NCBI GenBank assembly: GCA_020698575.1
Contig: CM036242.1
Coordinates: 16,535,124 to 16,599,123 of the forward strand
Direction of reading: 5' to 3'
From: Bostrychus sinensis
Taxonomy: Eukaryota > Chordata > Actinopteri > Gobiiformes > Eleotridae
Length of the DNA stretch: 64,000 bases
Of this stretch, positions 11,706 through 23,470 are shown in pieces; position 1 is the first letter of the stretch, and the number at the start of each line of letters is the position of its first letter. Made by a program: the position numbers and the translations under genes. Below the pieces are notes generated by a model. That model worked only from the letters and a program-made list of their open reading frames with translations. It searched no databases and had not been told where the DNA came from.

Positions 11706-11850
11706 GTGGCGGTGGTAGCTCAGCTGGTAGAGAAGTACACTCACTAACCCGAAGGTTAGAGGTTTGATCCCTGCTACTGTCATTGCATAATGTTCTGTTG
11801 TTGTGTCCTTGGGCAAGACACACCACCCATTTTGCCTATGAATGTGACAG
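11706..11850 (+). mobile_element. tRNA-derived SINE, 3'-truncated
   Basis: The A box TAGCTCAGCTGG is at 11716-11727 and the B box GGTTTGATCCC at 11761-11771. They are followed by the body motif GTCCTTGGGCAAGACACACC. The same body occurs in the SINEs at 60311 and 60812. The conserved 3' region is missing here. Confidence 0.8.
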
Positions 11851-12459
11851 TGTTTTTTTTTGTTACCCTAAAACAAAAGCCAAATTTGAGAAAATGTGTT
11901 GTGTTTTTTACTTTTCTCATTTTCCTTCAATCAACAGTTTGCAATTTATCGCTTAACTTGTGCAGCAATCTGGATTCTCGTGAGATTAGTGAGTTCACAA
12001 ATTCACGAAAATACATCTTTTCAGGCTCAAGCTGATCTGTTCGCAGTCTGAACTGGTGGTGGTTTAACCAGTGGTGTGGCAGTAGTGGCTGAGCTAAAGG
12101 TTTGTTGAAAGCAACAAGCCTCTTAGCAATACTTGTCTATGATTGCAAACGCCAAAATACTTCAGTGTAGAATCTCTATCTACAAAAACAAAAAATCTTC
12201 AGACAACATTGATGTTACATTGTTTTACTTTGGTAGTGGTTTATTGCTTGGCTACATCGCATAGATTGGTAAAAACAAAAATGGTAACTATCTATTACTT
12301 CATCCAATTATCTCCAAATATTCTACTGAAAGTGCCTCCCCTTTGCAAATGTTTGCAAAACAGATTCAGCTGATTGGATCACTTACTTATCACTAAAAAT
12401 TCAGACAAAATCTGAACTAATGAGATTAACAATCTACAGTTCTTTGTAGTAGAATATTT

Positions 12460-13050
12460 CCATGGCTCTGTCTCTGTACATTGTCTAGGTTGAGTCTGGC
12501 AGACCCCACACTTCATCCTGTCCCACTCTACCTCAGAGCTAATGTCGACTAACCGCCCAGGACGGAGCTGCTAACATGCGTTTTGCCCGTCGCTCGTCAC
12601 CACGCGGCCCCCTGCTGCACAGTGCTACCAGGCTCACCTCAGGCTCTAACACAGCGGGCTCCACTGTTATAAGCATATCATCAAGTTTGCATGAGCCTGT
12701 CTTTGTGGAAACTAGGTCACGGCTGCCATCTGAGAATTAGGAGGAGAGAGCGCCGCTTTGGTTTTCTTCCAGTTCCTCCTCGCGCCTGGGTGCTGCAAAG
12801 AGTGTCGGCCCGTGTAACTGACCCAGGTTCTCCCACGCCCCGCCACCTTCGCTCGGGCATCTGCAGGCAGCCCACTCACCCTTAAGATGCATGCTAATTA
12901 GGTGCCTCCTCCCCCATTTAACAGTCAAAAGATGCATTGAGGAGGTTGGGAAAATACTGAGAGCGCTGCTGTTTCAGATGGGATTAGGAAAAGCCTATAA
13001 AAGCCTTGCTGTGGCGTTGCAGAGCTGACATTTAGTCAGGCTTTGGCTTT
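12460..13050. promoter_or_regulatory. GC-richer, transposon-free intron block: candidate conserved regulatory element
   Basis: This block stands out from the AT-rich intron by its CpG content (GGACGGAGCTGC, CACGCGGCCCCC) and by homeobox- and POU-like words (GCATGCTAATTAGG, TTTGCATGAG, AAAAGATGCATTGAGG). No ORF with domain content or transposon signature explains it. Regulatory function is inference; alignment to other vertebrate ntrk3 introns would decide. Confidence 0.3.
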
Positions 13051-13706
13051 TATAGGCCACTATATTGAATCTGTGTTGTTATTGTGGATATTTCTAAATT
13101 TAATACAGTCAGATATCCACCTTTAAAAAGGAGGTGAAATTTGAAAATGTGAAAATGTCCAAGGACCAATAATACCTTTTGATTTGTTTTTTGTTTTTAC
13201 TTTTATTTATATATTGAATGCACATTAATAACCAAGCTGCAGGGGGTCAGAAACCAGTGAACCTTTTGTGCTGGCCCCAAGCACAGATAAATGGGTGAGG
13301 GTCACATCAGAACCCATCATCCGGCTTTATTGCAAGCCATAAACAATACATTTTATGATGAAAGCTGTGGGTCATAAACCTCATTCCCTGCCACAACTTG
13401 CTCCCAACATGTCTGAACATGTCTGACCTATATGCAAACTAAACTTCAGTTTACACCTATTTACATGGATGGGATATTAGCATGATTACAAGAAGGAACC
13501 ATAATCAGGTACCTGCTGACATTTGCACAGCACACACGGCACACACAAAGCCAGACCATTCCATCTTCTGTCATGTATGATGAGCTTTACTGACGGTTTA
13601 TGGCAGATAATCGTGTAGAAACATGGTATTTTCAAAGCTTAGTCAAGTCATACTCAAACAGCATTATGGCTAATTCCTCCTTGCAGGATACTCATGGATG
13701 ATTCAT
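13051..13706. other. Intron sequence, nothing identified
   Basis: AT-rich sequence without a recognised element. It lies immediately 3' (in minus-strand sense) of the unexplained ORF at 13708. Confidence 0.4.
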
Positions 13707-13707
13707 A

Positions 13708-14055
13708 CTAATTTGATTGAAGTAGCTTGGAAACACTCTCCAAGTCTCTGTCCTTGTGTTTTTCTATGTTACCGAATAACGCACAGAAAGATTTTGCCAG
13801 TCCTGCTTTATCTAAAATAGCACCAACAGCATGAAGGTCCACCTTATTTAAATAACAAATGGCATTTTTTTCATATAAATTGTTTGTGTGGAAGGGCAAG
13901 GGCCAAGGACTATCCATTAAGTTTAGGTAGTAATCTATAATAGTGGGTGGACTTACTAAAACAAGGCGTTTCATAGGATTACAAAGCTGAAAGCCCCTAG
14001 GGTCAGTCACAAATGCATTGTCCTTGTCCTTTGGCCAACCTTCCAAGTTTCCTAA
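13708..14055 (-). pseudogene. Unrecognised open frame, possible gene fragment or exon
   Basis: A minus-strand frame of about 115 codons is open from a TGA just upstream to a TAG at 13708-13710. It has no ATG at its 5' end (the first codon of the likely coding part is TTG). A GATTTTTAG acceptor-like site sits just before it. The peptide includes DNAFVTDPRGFQLCNPMKRL and VLVSPPTIIDYYLNLMDSPW, with balanced amino-acid composition unlike chance AT-rich frames, and a Lys/Asp-rich C-terminus. I do not recognise the family. It could be a decayed retrocopy, a transposon-encoded fragment or the last exon of a gene on the opposite strand. Confidence 0.3.
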
Positions 14056-15605
14056 AAATCAATGCAGGATTGTTTTTGTACAATTCCCAGAACATAAAAG
14101 TGTGATATAGCTTGTTTACACTGGCTCCTACTGACTTCCATTACCATCTTCATGAACCAAGATTTCAAAATATGTGCATATTTTATGTATTTTAACATTT
14201 TATAAAAAAGGTTTTGTAAGAAACAGCTTCTAACAGTATATAACTTCTTAACCCCTTCATATGTTTAGTCTGGTTCCGGACAAATACTAGTGGATCATGA
14301 AATATAGAAGTGTGCAAAATGAGGTCATTCATTCATATTTAAGCACCAGCACACAGTCACTACCTAAGTTTGACCCCACTTTTCTTGAATATTATAATGT
14401 AATGTGTCTTCTCTTTTACCTGCCACTGACAAAAAGCCTATATGTCCATGGCAAAAGCATTTTAAACATGGACTTATAATGAAAGGAGGTACACCAGCCA
14501 ACAAAAACCCATGCAATCTTAATTGTGCTACATGTAATTTAAAAAGAACAACAGGAAAAGTTAACATTGAAAAGTAGTCAGTGATTATCAGTAGCCTACA
14601 AGTATAAAATGCTTCAATACTAGGAAATGCTGGACAACGCAAATGCCTTTGGCTGCTCCTGTTCTTTTAGGAGTCATTTCAAATCATTTACATGGGTTCT
14701 TGTGCAGTTCGATCTAGTGATGTTCAAAACCAAAGGCATAATGCAAAAACTGCAGAAGAAGTTTAAGAATTTAAAAAGTGATGTTTTAAAAGACCATTAC
14801 TCTAATACAGTGGTAGGTCAGGACTCAAAGGTGATAGTGCTATACTAAAAATAACCAAAAGAGACAAATTCACTACATAAATCAGTAGCATCCAAAAGAA
14901 ATACTGCTGCATTATAAATTATCTACTTACTACACAAAAAATAGCCCAAAACAGTAAAAAGTAACCAAAATGATGAATATTATCGTAACCAATGAGGCAA
15001 AACCTTAAAGAGGTATGATCTTGGTCACCTCTAGCATATTAAATGACTAAAGATAAGGTGTTTCTAAAAATTGTTCTACTATATCTACAAAGAAGTCCAT
15101 TTTAAATTTTGGCTTCTAAAAAAATTGCTTCTCGCTTATTTTCATGGTTTTACTATATTTCAAAGAACAGTTGGTTGAGCTAGAATTATTTGCCCTTCCT
15201 AGTCCCCTTGGAGGAGCATGTATACATTTAGCATTAGAGCAACCATCAATCACAGTGTATTATCAAGTCGCATGAGTCACCTCACTGTCCTGTGTGACAG
15301 TGATGACAGGAAAAAACTGTGTGAAGAATGCAGCCATGTTCTCCTACACGGCCGACATGTTGATAGCTCCTATTCATTGGCGTTGTGTGCGCTTTGCTGT
15401 GAAGAAATGCTTGTTGTTTGTGCGGTTTCTGCTTCATGTCTCATTCATCTGTTGATTGACTCTAATTACGTGGCTTGTCTCTGTGTGAACTCGAATGGCT
15501 TCTGCTGTGTTCAGTTTGGGGTCACTCGGGAGCTCTTGTTAATCCCAGCAAAAACTGCACTAAGCTTTGATTTCCACTGTTCATTTTCTACATTTTCCCA
15601 CAAAG
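14056..15605. other. Intron sequence, nothing identified
   Basis: No convincing exon, repeat or RNA. A 163-codon + strand frame at 15218-15709 reads through cysteine-rich but domainless sequence into a repeat and is judged fortuitous. Confidence 0.4.
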
Positions 15606-15612
15606 CCAGAGC

Positions 15613-16835
15613 AGAGGTGGAAGAAAAACTCACAATCTGCATTCAAGTAAAAGTACTATATCCAAGTAAAAGTAAAACCACCCAACAAAATAAAGCAAAA
15701 ATGCATTGAGCGTGATGTTTACTTACCGCTACTACTACTATTACTATTACTACAAGTGCTACTACTAGCAATATTACAACTGTTACTACTACCTCTATTA
15801 CTAATATTACTATACCCACTTTGCCATTGTAGTAGAAAGAAAGTAAAGTGTCTTCAAAAAATGACACAAGTAACAATATCTAGATACTTTCTATCTCTGA
15901 GCCAGAGCCACAACTACTGTTACAGCTACAGCTACCCCAACTATTACTACTAGAACAACCACTAATGCTATTACTACTACAGTCACATGCAAAAGTTTGG
16001 GCATCCCTCTGAGTTTGCATAATAATTTACTCTGTTTTCACAAAAAAAGGATCACAGAGGTATACCATTAATTTTCTGGTGAGTGCTGGGGTGTTTTCTG
16101 AACAACAATGTTTAGTGTAGCAGTATTTAGGTGTATGAAATTAAACAAAATATGAAAAAGATGTCTGTGCAAATGTTTGGGCACACTTATAAGTTTGCTG
16201 ATTTGAATGCATGTAACTTCTCAAAAAGGATTATTTGCAGCACATAACTTGTTAGATTAGTTAGTTTAGCCTTGAACTTCATAGGCAGGTGCATTCAATA
16301 ATGAGAAAATGTATTTAAGGTGGTATTTAAGGTGGTAATCAGGAAATGGAAGAACACAAGCAAAGTTAATGTTAAGCCCAGATGTGGCAGGCCAAGAAAA
16401 ATACCAGAGAGACATAGGCGAATGGTGAGAATGGTTAAAGACAACCCACAGATCACCTCCAAAGACCTACAAGATCATCCTGCTGCAGATGGTGTCTCTG
16501 TACAAGGGTAAAAAATTCAGAACAGCTGTATGGGAGGATTCATTCCAGATTCATTATGAAATAACATGATGTGAACTGACATATCTCAAGCAACTCTGTT
16601 TGTAGCATCACCCTCTCATACAGCTGTTATTTGTGCAAAGTGCCCATACCTTTGCATATGACTGTATTACATTTACTGCCCTCTGTAGTCAAAACTACTT
16701 TTACATATTTTCCTGTGTACAAGAAACATTTTTCCCTTTTTAGGTGTACTCATAACATATATTTTGCATCAAATATGTACATTTTTGAAGCAAATTCATT
16801 TTCTTAATTACTTGAGTGAAAAGTAGTGCAGCACT
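15613..16835 (+). mobile_element. MITE-like repeat carrying a TAC/TTAC microsatellite, interrupted by a Tc1 element
   Basis: It starts CAGAGGTGGAAG, followed by ATTCAAGTAAAAGTACTA and CAAGTAAAAGTAAAA. This is the type of start seen in teleost hAT-like MITEs beginning CAGAGGTGG. Imperfect (TAC/TTAC)n sequence occupies 15726-15835 and 15905-15977. Beyond the Tc1 insertion the sequence continues with TTAATTACTTGAGTGAAAAG (16804), consistent with the other end. The terminus on the right is not resolved. Confidence 0.5.
15980..16664 (+). mobile_element. Internally deleted Tc1/mariner transposon, 685 bp, TA target duplication
   Basis: The terminal inverted repeats CAGTCACATGCAAAAGTTTG / CAGTCATATGCAAAGGTATG are each followed by GGCA and flanked by TA (15978-15979, 16665-16666). 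An inner copy, GCAAATGTTTGGGCACAC, lies about 180 bp inside the left end, the IR/DR arrangement of Tc1-like elements. The + frame at 16320-16511 encodes part of the N-terminal DNA-binding domain, with the GRPRK motif (VKPRCGRPRKIPERHRRMVR) and NPQITSKDLQ, as in Tc1 transposases. The DDE catalytic domain is absent. The element cannot encode transposase but retains recognisable ends. Confidence 0.9.
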
Positions 16836-19800
16836 GAACAGCCAGTCCACTTATTTTAAAAATACATGCCACATTTGGCATTTCTTTGTACATTATGGAA
16901 TAAGAATGCAGTTGTGTTGGCTGGTTCTTGTTCTCCTGTCTCTATCCATTAAACCAACACTGGGGATCTATTTGAGGCATTATGTGTGCTAATGTTTGGT
17001 AAACACTCATCATGAAATAATAGCTCTACAAAGCGAGCCGTTTCCATTTGGCCTCTAGGACCTTCTGCAATGAGAGGAGGACAAAGCACCACATGTTCTT
17101 TTACACCACCCATAAGCTGAGATATATACTTTGACCTTGAACATGGTAGCGACCAGTACTTATTGATTACCTCAGATGTGTGATATCTGTGTTTGCTCCG
17201 CTCTGCTGACCATTGGTGCGTATTGTACTACATCAAAACATTATGGACCTATCAGGGCATTGGTGCGTACTGACCGATTGTCCTCAGTGCAGCCATGATT
17301 CTTGGTGGCTGGCTGGGTTTTTTTTTTTTTTTTTTTTCTTTGTGAGACCCTGACGGTAACTTGTGTGAAGGCAGATGAGAAGGCATTAAAAGTAAATGGT
17401 CCACAGAGACTCACCTCTCCTTCCTTGCAGCTCCCTGTCAATGTGGTGACCTTGGCTCTACAGTCAGAATAACACCGCCACTCTCCATCTTCTCTTAAAA
17501 GAAATTCATCTCTTAAGAAGTACCCAGTATTACCCACTTCTTTGCTAAACCACACGCTCCCCCCTGTACTTGTGGCTTATGCTTTAGAGAAGAGCATTAG
17601 ACAAACCTTTTAGCATATAGTGGTTCATTCATATATTTGAAACTGTTATAATTTTGGATATGGTGTGTATAATATTGGGTGCCACAAGTGTATCCAGAGA
17701 CATTCCTGTTCCTGTTTTTCAATCAGGGAATTTGCACATAGTTAATAGCAGGCCACTTTGTCCATTTACACTGCGGACAGTAGTGGCAGCAGCATTTAAA
17801 AAGTGATTGAGAAGTTTCCCAGTGGCTTATAAAGGCCTGGCTGCAAAGGTTACTGGTCTTTTTTGACAGATACAGCTTTAAGCATTACAGATGAAACAGA
17901 CAGGAGGTGGTCAAAATTACAGCACTTGCCCTAAAAAATTACAGTTCAACTACATTTAAAGTTAGACTAAGTGACATTTGTCTTGGAGTTTAAGGAAAAA
18001 TGTATAATCGTCAAATAGGATATTATAATAGGAATAATTTCTGGAAAAAAACAAAAAAACATGACATGACATGACTTTGTTATTAATGATAAAGAATGTC
18101 AAAGTAAGTCAAAGTATGCATTTTAGTATTGGGAAAGTCTGTTTACACCTGAGAAAGTGCACAAAAGAAAGACATTAACAGAAAAAGAGAAAGCAAAGTG
18201 AAACAAATAAATATTGCCAATGCAAGATGTGATGAAATGGAGATAATTACTAATGTGCATTGGTCAATTGCTAAACTCTAGTGGTTTAATTTTGAGCAGG
18301 ATGATGAGTAAAATCAGGAGATGTCTCTATAAACATCCACTGTTGTGCAAAATTACCTTTTTTTAAGTTTTGCTCATGTTATTATGTTGTTTGCATGCAC
18401 CTCAAAATCAGACCTGGAGTAGTAGTTTGTTTCATTCACACGTTTGAGTAATCCTCTATGCTTAGCCCATTCCCTTCTCAAGAGCTGGAAACACTTGGTA
18501 CGTAGACACATAAAACCAGGAAGCACTCTTACATTTTTTTTAATGCCCATAGAGTGTCACAGGACTTGTTCTAATCATTTCTGTGCTTAAATTGATGTTG
18601 CTAAATAGTTATTTTATGTTGTGTCCAGTCCCCACCCCAGCAGTAGTCGGGTCAGACACCTGCACCCTGCTGCAAAGACAAAGTAACAGCTCCCCCAAAA
18701 GAAGATTATTTCTTTACATACACATTATTTAAATTTATAAAACATGAAATACTAATGCAAAGGTGTCCAAAATAATTTCAAAATGCCAGAATAAGGCATA
18801 ATACAACCCCTATAACAGAACTGTGTCTGTTTTACTTGATTGAAATGAAGACATTTATTGTGCATTAGGGCAGAGATTATTCTAACATAGTAATGCTCCA
18901 GTGTAGAATCACTGTAAATTAATGCTTCTAAAAATGCAACCAAGACAGACATAATGAGTCGTGTCAGCGAGGTGTAAATTTGTGGTTACCCTAAATTAAC
19001 CTTGCAACTTGGATAAGTGAAACTATTAAGAATATTCCAAGAATTTATATAATGAAGGGCATGCAACTGCCAAAAGCCATGCTTTTTTTATTTTTTATTT
19101 TTTTATCTCTCTGTATTTAATATATTGTAATTTGGACTAGCTGGAGTATGGTGTCAACTGTGTTGTGTGATAAATGAGTTTGCACAAGAATGAACGGAAA
19201 GGTATACAAGATTTATAAATGTAGTGAAGTTGGTGAGAAAGAAAAGGATGCAAAGGAAGATTAAATATATTAACTTACAGCACATAAACTAAAGAATTTT
19301 GAAGAATTTTGAAGAATTTTGAAGATTGAGAATTAGATCTGTTTGTAATAGCTGTTTATGTATGATAAAGTTTTTATTTTATTTTACACATCTTTTAAAT
19401 CTTAGTATCCTTTAATCTCAATATCTAGGCTTTGGTCTGCACCTTCTGGTATAACACCCAGAATCACTGATACGTTGCTTATCAGTAAAGTCAGTCCAGA
19501 CATCAGTAACATTGTATGAAATTTTATTACCTTTTTATAATTCACATAAGACTCTTTATCTTGATCTAAATATGTAAATGTCATATACGCAACACATCCC
19601 CATAATAATTTCTGACAGATCTGATAACCAAAGTGAAGCAGTAGTAGTTATTATTGAAATTCTACAGAAAGAATAACTACATATTGATTATGCTCTGTTT
19701 TCAATACTCTGGAATTACAGCTGTTGTTGCATAAAAGATAATTGCTGAAAGCTGTCACATAGTTTTGGCTGTGGCCACAACTCAGACCACCTTCGGGGAT

Positions 19801-20627
19801 TAGAGGGCCTGGGAAAGTGGAAGTATTAGCATCTAAGAATATGGCAAATTAACATTATCGAGGGACTTGAGCTATTTGCATTAACAGCTGAGATATGGAT
19901 CATAAATTTAAAAAATCCCCATTTAAATATTGCTTGAAGACACAGGTCACTAAAACAACCCTACCTTAATTTACTAAAGAGCAAATTCAATTACAATAAC
20001 ATTATCCCATATGTATCAGTGCTGCAGTCCTTTACAAAATATTATTAAATACACAATACTTTGACAAATTTTGCCCTTATGCAGCCTTTTTCATGGCACA
20101 GTAGATTTCAGGAAATTTCATCACCCTGTATTCTAAGCGCTACATAGAAAGGTCGGCGTATAATTTATTAACGACACTGGGCCTTCACGTTATTGGAGTC
20201 AATGTCAGCTGAGTCAACGGAGATAAACAACAACTGCCACAATAACAACAAGCAGCGGATGCATTATCAGCGGAGGGGCGGGACCTCTGCAAGACAAACT
20301 CATTGGATGAAATTATCCACTGTGTGAAAATAAGTATGGCTGCTTTGACAAGAGCTTTGATGCTGGAACCGCCGGGTCCGTCACTCAATCAGGGGAAGTG
20401 ACTTGCACTGGCAGCTGTCTGCATTTGACATTGTGAACTGTAGAGGCGTCTTATTTCTACCAAACCCATCACCTGTCACGCTTCACTAATGTTTTTGGGA
20501 ACTGCAAAGAGCAACCCGTTCCTCTTTGGTAATGCTCGTGGATGACAGATAATGTTATTGAGTGGTTTACACAGATTCATTTAAAGCAAGATTCAGTATG
20601 GTTACTTAATGCATGAATACACTTTTT
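16836..20627. other. Intron sequence with minor repeats only
   Basis: This contains a poly(T) run at about 17318-17338, a 10-bp tandem (GAATTTTGAA x3) at about 19294-19326 and an A/T tract at 19083-19105. The 20150-20470 part is more GC-rich but shows no ORF with domain content. No exon was found. Confidence 0.45.
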
Positions 20628-22005
20628 GAAACCATTATGACCACCTGCCTAATATTGGTGGTGTGTTATGACAATCTGTCTAATAAGCTGCCCCATATGC
20701 AACAAACTTTCTATCAGAACCAGCAATAACTTCTTTAGCAATTTAAGCTACAGTGAATCGGACCACACGGGGCAGCCTACGCATCAAGTGGATCACCTGT
20801 CACTGGTTCACCACTGTTCCTTTTTTTGGACCATTTTTGATAGATACCTCCTCCCACTCAGTGAAATTTTTTTAAAGGCATGGTATCTCCTGTCATTTTT
20901 ATGGAGACAATTGCCATATTTACCTGCCACTCATTAAAAATGACCACGGCACCCCTGACACCCCTACTCGAGTGTTCAAGTGACGTCAAGGCTTGGTTGG
21001 CTTAAAATCCTGTAAATCTATAATCTGAAATAATGCTGTTTGGTCCCACAAGTACTCTGATGGACTTGGGCCCCCTCAAAAACCAGCTGCGTCCCACAGC
21101 CACCAGCCTTGGCGACAATATAGACGGTGATTTTAAACTGAACAAACAAATTAACACCCACATGAAATAGAGTTTTTTTCATCTTTGGCTTTTATTCAAA
21201 ATGAAACCTTTTTAATCTTTTAGACATTTTGAGCAACACATGCATGCTTTTATTTTGTCACGTCTGGACTACTGTAATGCACTTTACACTGGAATTACCC
21301 AAAACACACTTTCTCGTTTACAGTTAGTCCACAACTCTGCAGCATGGCTTTAACAGAAACCAAAAAGCGCGAACATGTCACCCCCATTCTCGGCTCCCTG
21401 CACTGGCTTCCTATTCGATTTTGATTTGGTTTCAAGATGTTATTGTTCATTTTTAAAGCTTTTAATGGACTTGCCCTGCAGTACATCATGGACCCCACCC
21501 AGATTTATGTACCAGCGTGTTCACTGAGGTACAAGGGCCAGCTCCAGCTCGTGGTTCTTGAGACGAGACTTAAAGCCAGGGGGGACTGGGCCTTCTTTGT
21601 GGTTGGCCCCAGACTGTGGGACACTCTGCCCCCTCACGTCCGAACGGCCCCTCACAGTTGAATGCTTTAAGTCTCGTCTTCAGACCCACTTTTATTCTTT
21701 TGCTTTTAACTCAGCGTGAGTTGTGTATTGCTCTTATTTGATTTTATTTTTTTAATGGAAGCTCGTGAGGTTGGATGGAGCATTTATTAATTTATTTATT
21801 TATTGCTTTATAATCTTGTGCAGCACTTTGGAAACTGTCTGTGTTTGCAAAATGTGCTATAGAAATAAAGTGGATTGGATTGGAGATAACTGACCACTGC
21901 AGACGAGGAAAACGACACAAGAGCTGCAGTTTCGGAGATGCTCTGAGGTGCCATGATGAGTAAATCATGTGTGCTGTTCACTTTATAATTGTCAGCCTGA
22001 TGTGT
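20628..22005 (-). mobile_element. Tc1/mariner remnant (minus-strand transposase) split by an L2 LINE
   Basis: The left part reads ACCATTATGACCACCTGCCT and, further in, AACAAACTTTCTATCAGAAC, CAGCAATAACTTCTTTAGCA, ATCGGACCACACGGG, TCACTGGTTCACCACTGTTC and TTTTGATAGATAC. The sequence resumes after the L2 with TGACCACTGCAGACGAGG, ACAAGAGCTGCAGTTTCGGA, GATGCTCTGA and GGTGCCATGATGAGTAAATC. These are consecutive pieces of the same Tc1 family as at 203-594, with the 5' half of the transposase on the minus strand. There are frameshifts and a large deletion, so it is non-functional. Confidence 0.85.
20848..21884 (+). mobile_element. 5'-truncated L2-clade LINE, 3' part of reverse transcriptase to tail
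   Basis: Conceptual translation in shifting frames gives the end of an L2 reverse transcriptase. LLPLSEIFLK is followed by a decayed YADDTQ box (DNCHIYLPLIKNDHGT). Then come IMLFGP, SGLDYCNALYTGITQ, LQLVHNSAA and WLAPDCGTLPPHVR-type sequence. The 3' UTR ends CAGCACTTTGGAAACTGTCT...GTGCTATAGAAATAAAG and the short (ATTGG)n tail typical of L2. Several stops and frameshifts make it a dead copy. It is inserted in a Tc1 remnant with a short AGATA(A)C target duplication (20843-20847 and 21884-21890). Confidence 0.88.
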
Positions 22006-23190
22006 GAATTACATATGTAACCTTTCTTCTATCAATAGTACCAGTAGAATTTAAAGTGCAAGACAGTGGGGATACCAATGCAGTGTTGTATGGTTTGGAG
22101 ACAGCAGCACTGCGGAAAAAAAAGGAGGCAGACCTGGGGATAGCAGAGTTTAAGAGGATGAGGAGGAAAGAGTTGGATAAAGGTAGATCATTCATTGTGG
22201 TGATCCCTGAAAGGAGCTGGAAAACATTTCAACATTTCCTGCAAACAAGTGATAAATTCCATCTTGGCCAGTCATATTAATTCGCTCCATAACGTTAAAT
22301 GGGCCTGTTCTCTCCATCCAGTAAAAATACAGTCCAATCATAACTATTTATTTATAATAGGTGGGCTTTATACATTGTTTCTTTTCTCTGAATGGTTCAA
22401 TAAACTCTGACAGCAAAGCTTTTAACAGCTAACACAAATCTACTTGCTTGCTAACTAATTTCTAAACCTGATTGTGATGCCATAAAACTATTTTTTAAGG
22501 CCTACTGATTACAATTAGTTAGCAATGATAGCTCTTGAACCCATGTTTTGATGAAAAGCCATTTCTTCTGCTGCGAGACAAATTAAAAGTTAGTACACAG
22601 CGTTAAAAACCACAGGCAATGTCTAGCGGTAGCCTGGCGATCTGAGAGGACATATCCTCAGCTTACCTCGTCTGGCTGCACACATTAGCAGTGGCCTCAC
22701 AGCGCCGTGTGCCAGAGAGGAGAGGGAACATATGTGAGGGAGACAGCTTAGCAAATTGCATGCAGGAAGAAAACTAGCAAACAAATCAAATATTCAACAA
22801 CCTTGAGCTCTATCCACGTTCAGTGCAAGATCCTACCACTGCTAAATTGGTCGACACTGTGCGAACAATGGTATATGTGGCCTGAAAACAAGGCGAGGCT
22901 TTTCATGTCTCAGGCAGGAAACAAGGATTTTAAAGAAGATGCTTTCAGATTGTGTTTGACTAAACCCAAAACTGACACTTATTAAATTGTTCAGAGAGGT
23001 TCTATTTCCAAAATGTAAAAAATAAAGTTTTATGTTTTATATACATTTTAGTAAACATTTTATATTTATTTAATACTTATTATTATATTATTTTCAACAT
23101 TACAATAGCATCATATCCATATTTCTAAATATTTCTGTTGAGGTCTTGCGAACACTAGTAAAGCTAAATTATTTTGCCATAGTATGAAAT
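22006..23190. other. Intron sequence, nothing identified
   Basis: Mostly AT-rich, with a slightly GC-richer part at 22630-22740. No recognised element or exon. Confidence 0.4.
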
Positions 23191-23194
23191 AACA

Positions 23195-23470
23195 GAGGTA
23201 GAAAGATACTTATTAAGTACATTTTGTGGAAGAAAATGTACTTTTGAGAACATATACTTTTGTATGTTGAGTATGTTTTAGAAAGGAGGAAACATGATTT
23301 ATGTACATGTAGTAGTAAGTAGACGTATTTTTGACCTTCGTGGCAATGTTGTTAGTATTAGTTGTAGTAGTGGTAACAGTAATAGTAGCAGCACTTGTAG
23401 AAGTAATGGTGGTAATAGTAGTGATGGTATTATAACTTTATATTTAGAACTTTTAGTCTTGTACTTTGTA
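23195..23470. repeat. GTA/AGT trinucleotide tract in an AAGTAC-containing repeat
   Basis: AACAGAGGTAGAAAGATACT starts the block. AAGTACATTTTG and GAAAATGTACTTTTGAG follow, then an imperfect (GTA)n array at about 23345-23435. The CAGAGGT(G/A)G start, AAGTAC motifs and internal trinucleotide array resemble the repeat at 15613 in the opposite repeat phase. Confidence 0.55.

Noticed and set aside
11706..11780. Possible tRNA gene (good A and B boxes)
   Set aside because: It is followed by the standard SINE body and shows no complete cloverleaf, so it is a SINE head.
15218..15709. 163-codon + strand frame
   Set aside because: It has no domain content, runs into the MITE-like repeat and has no matching splice sites or start context.
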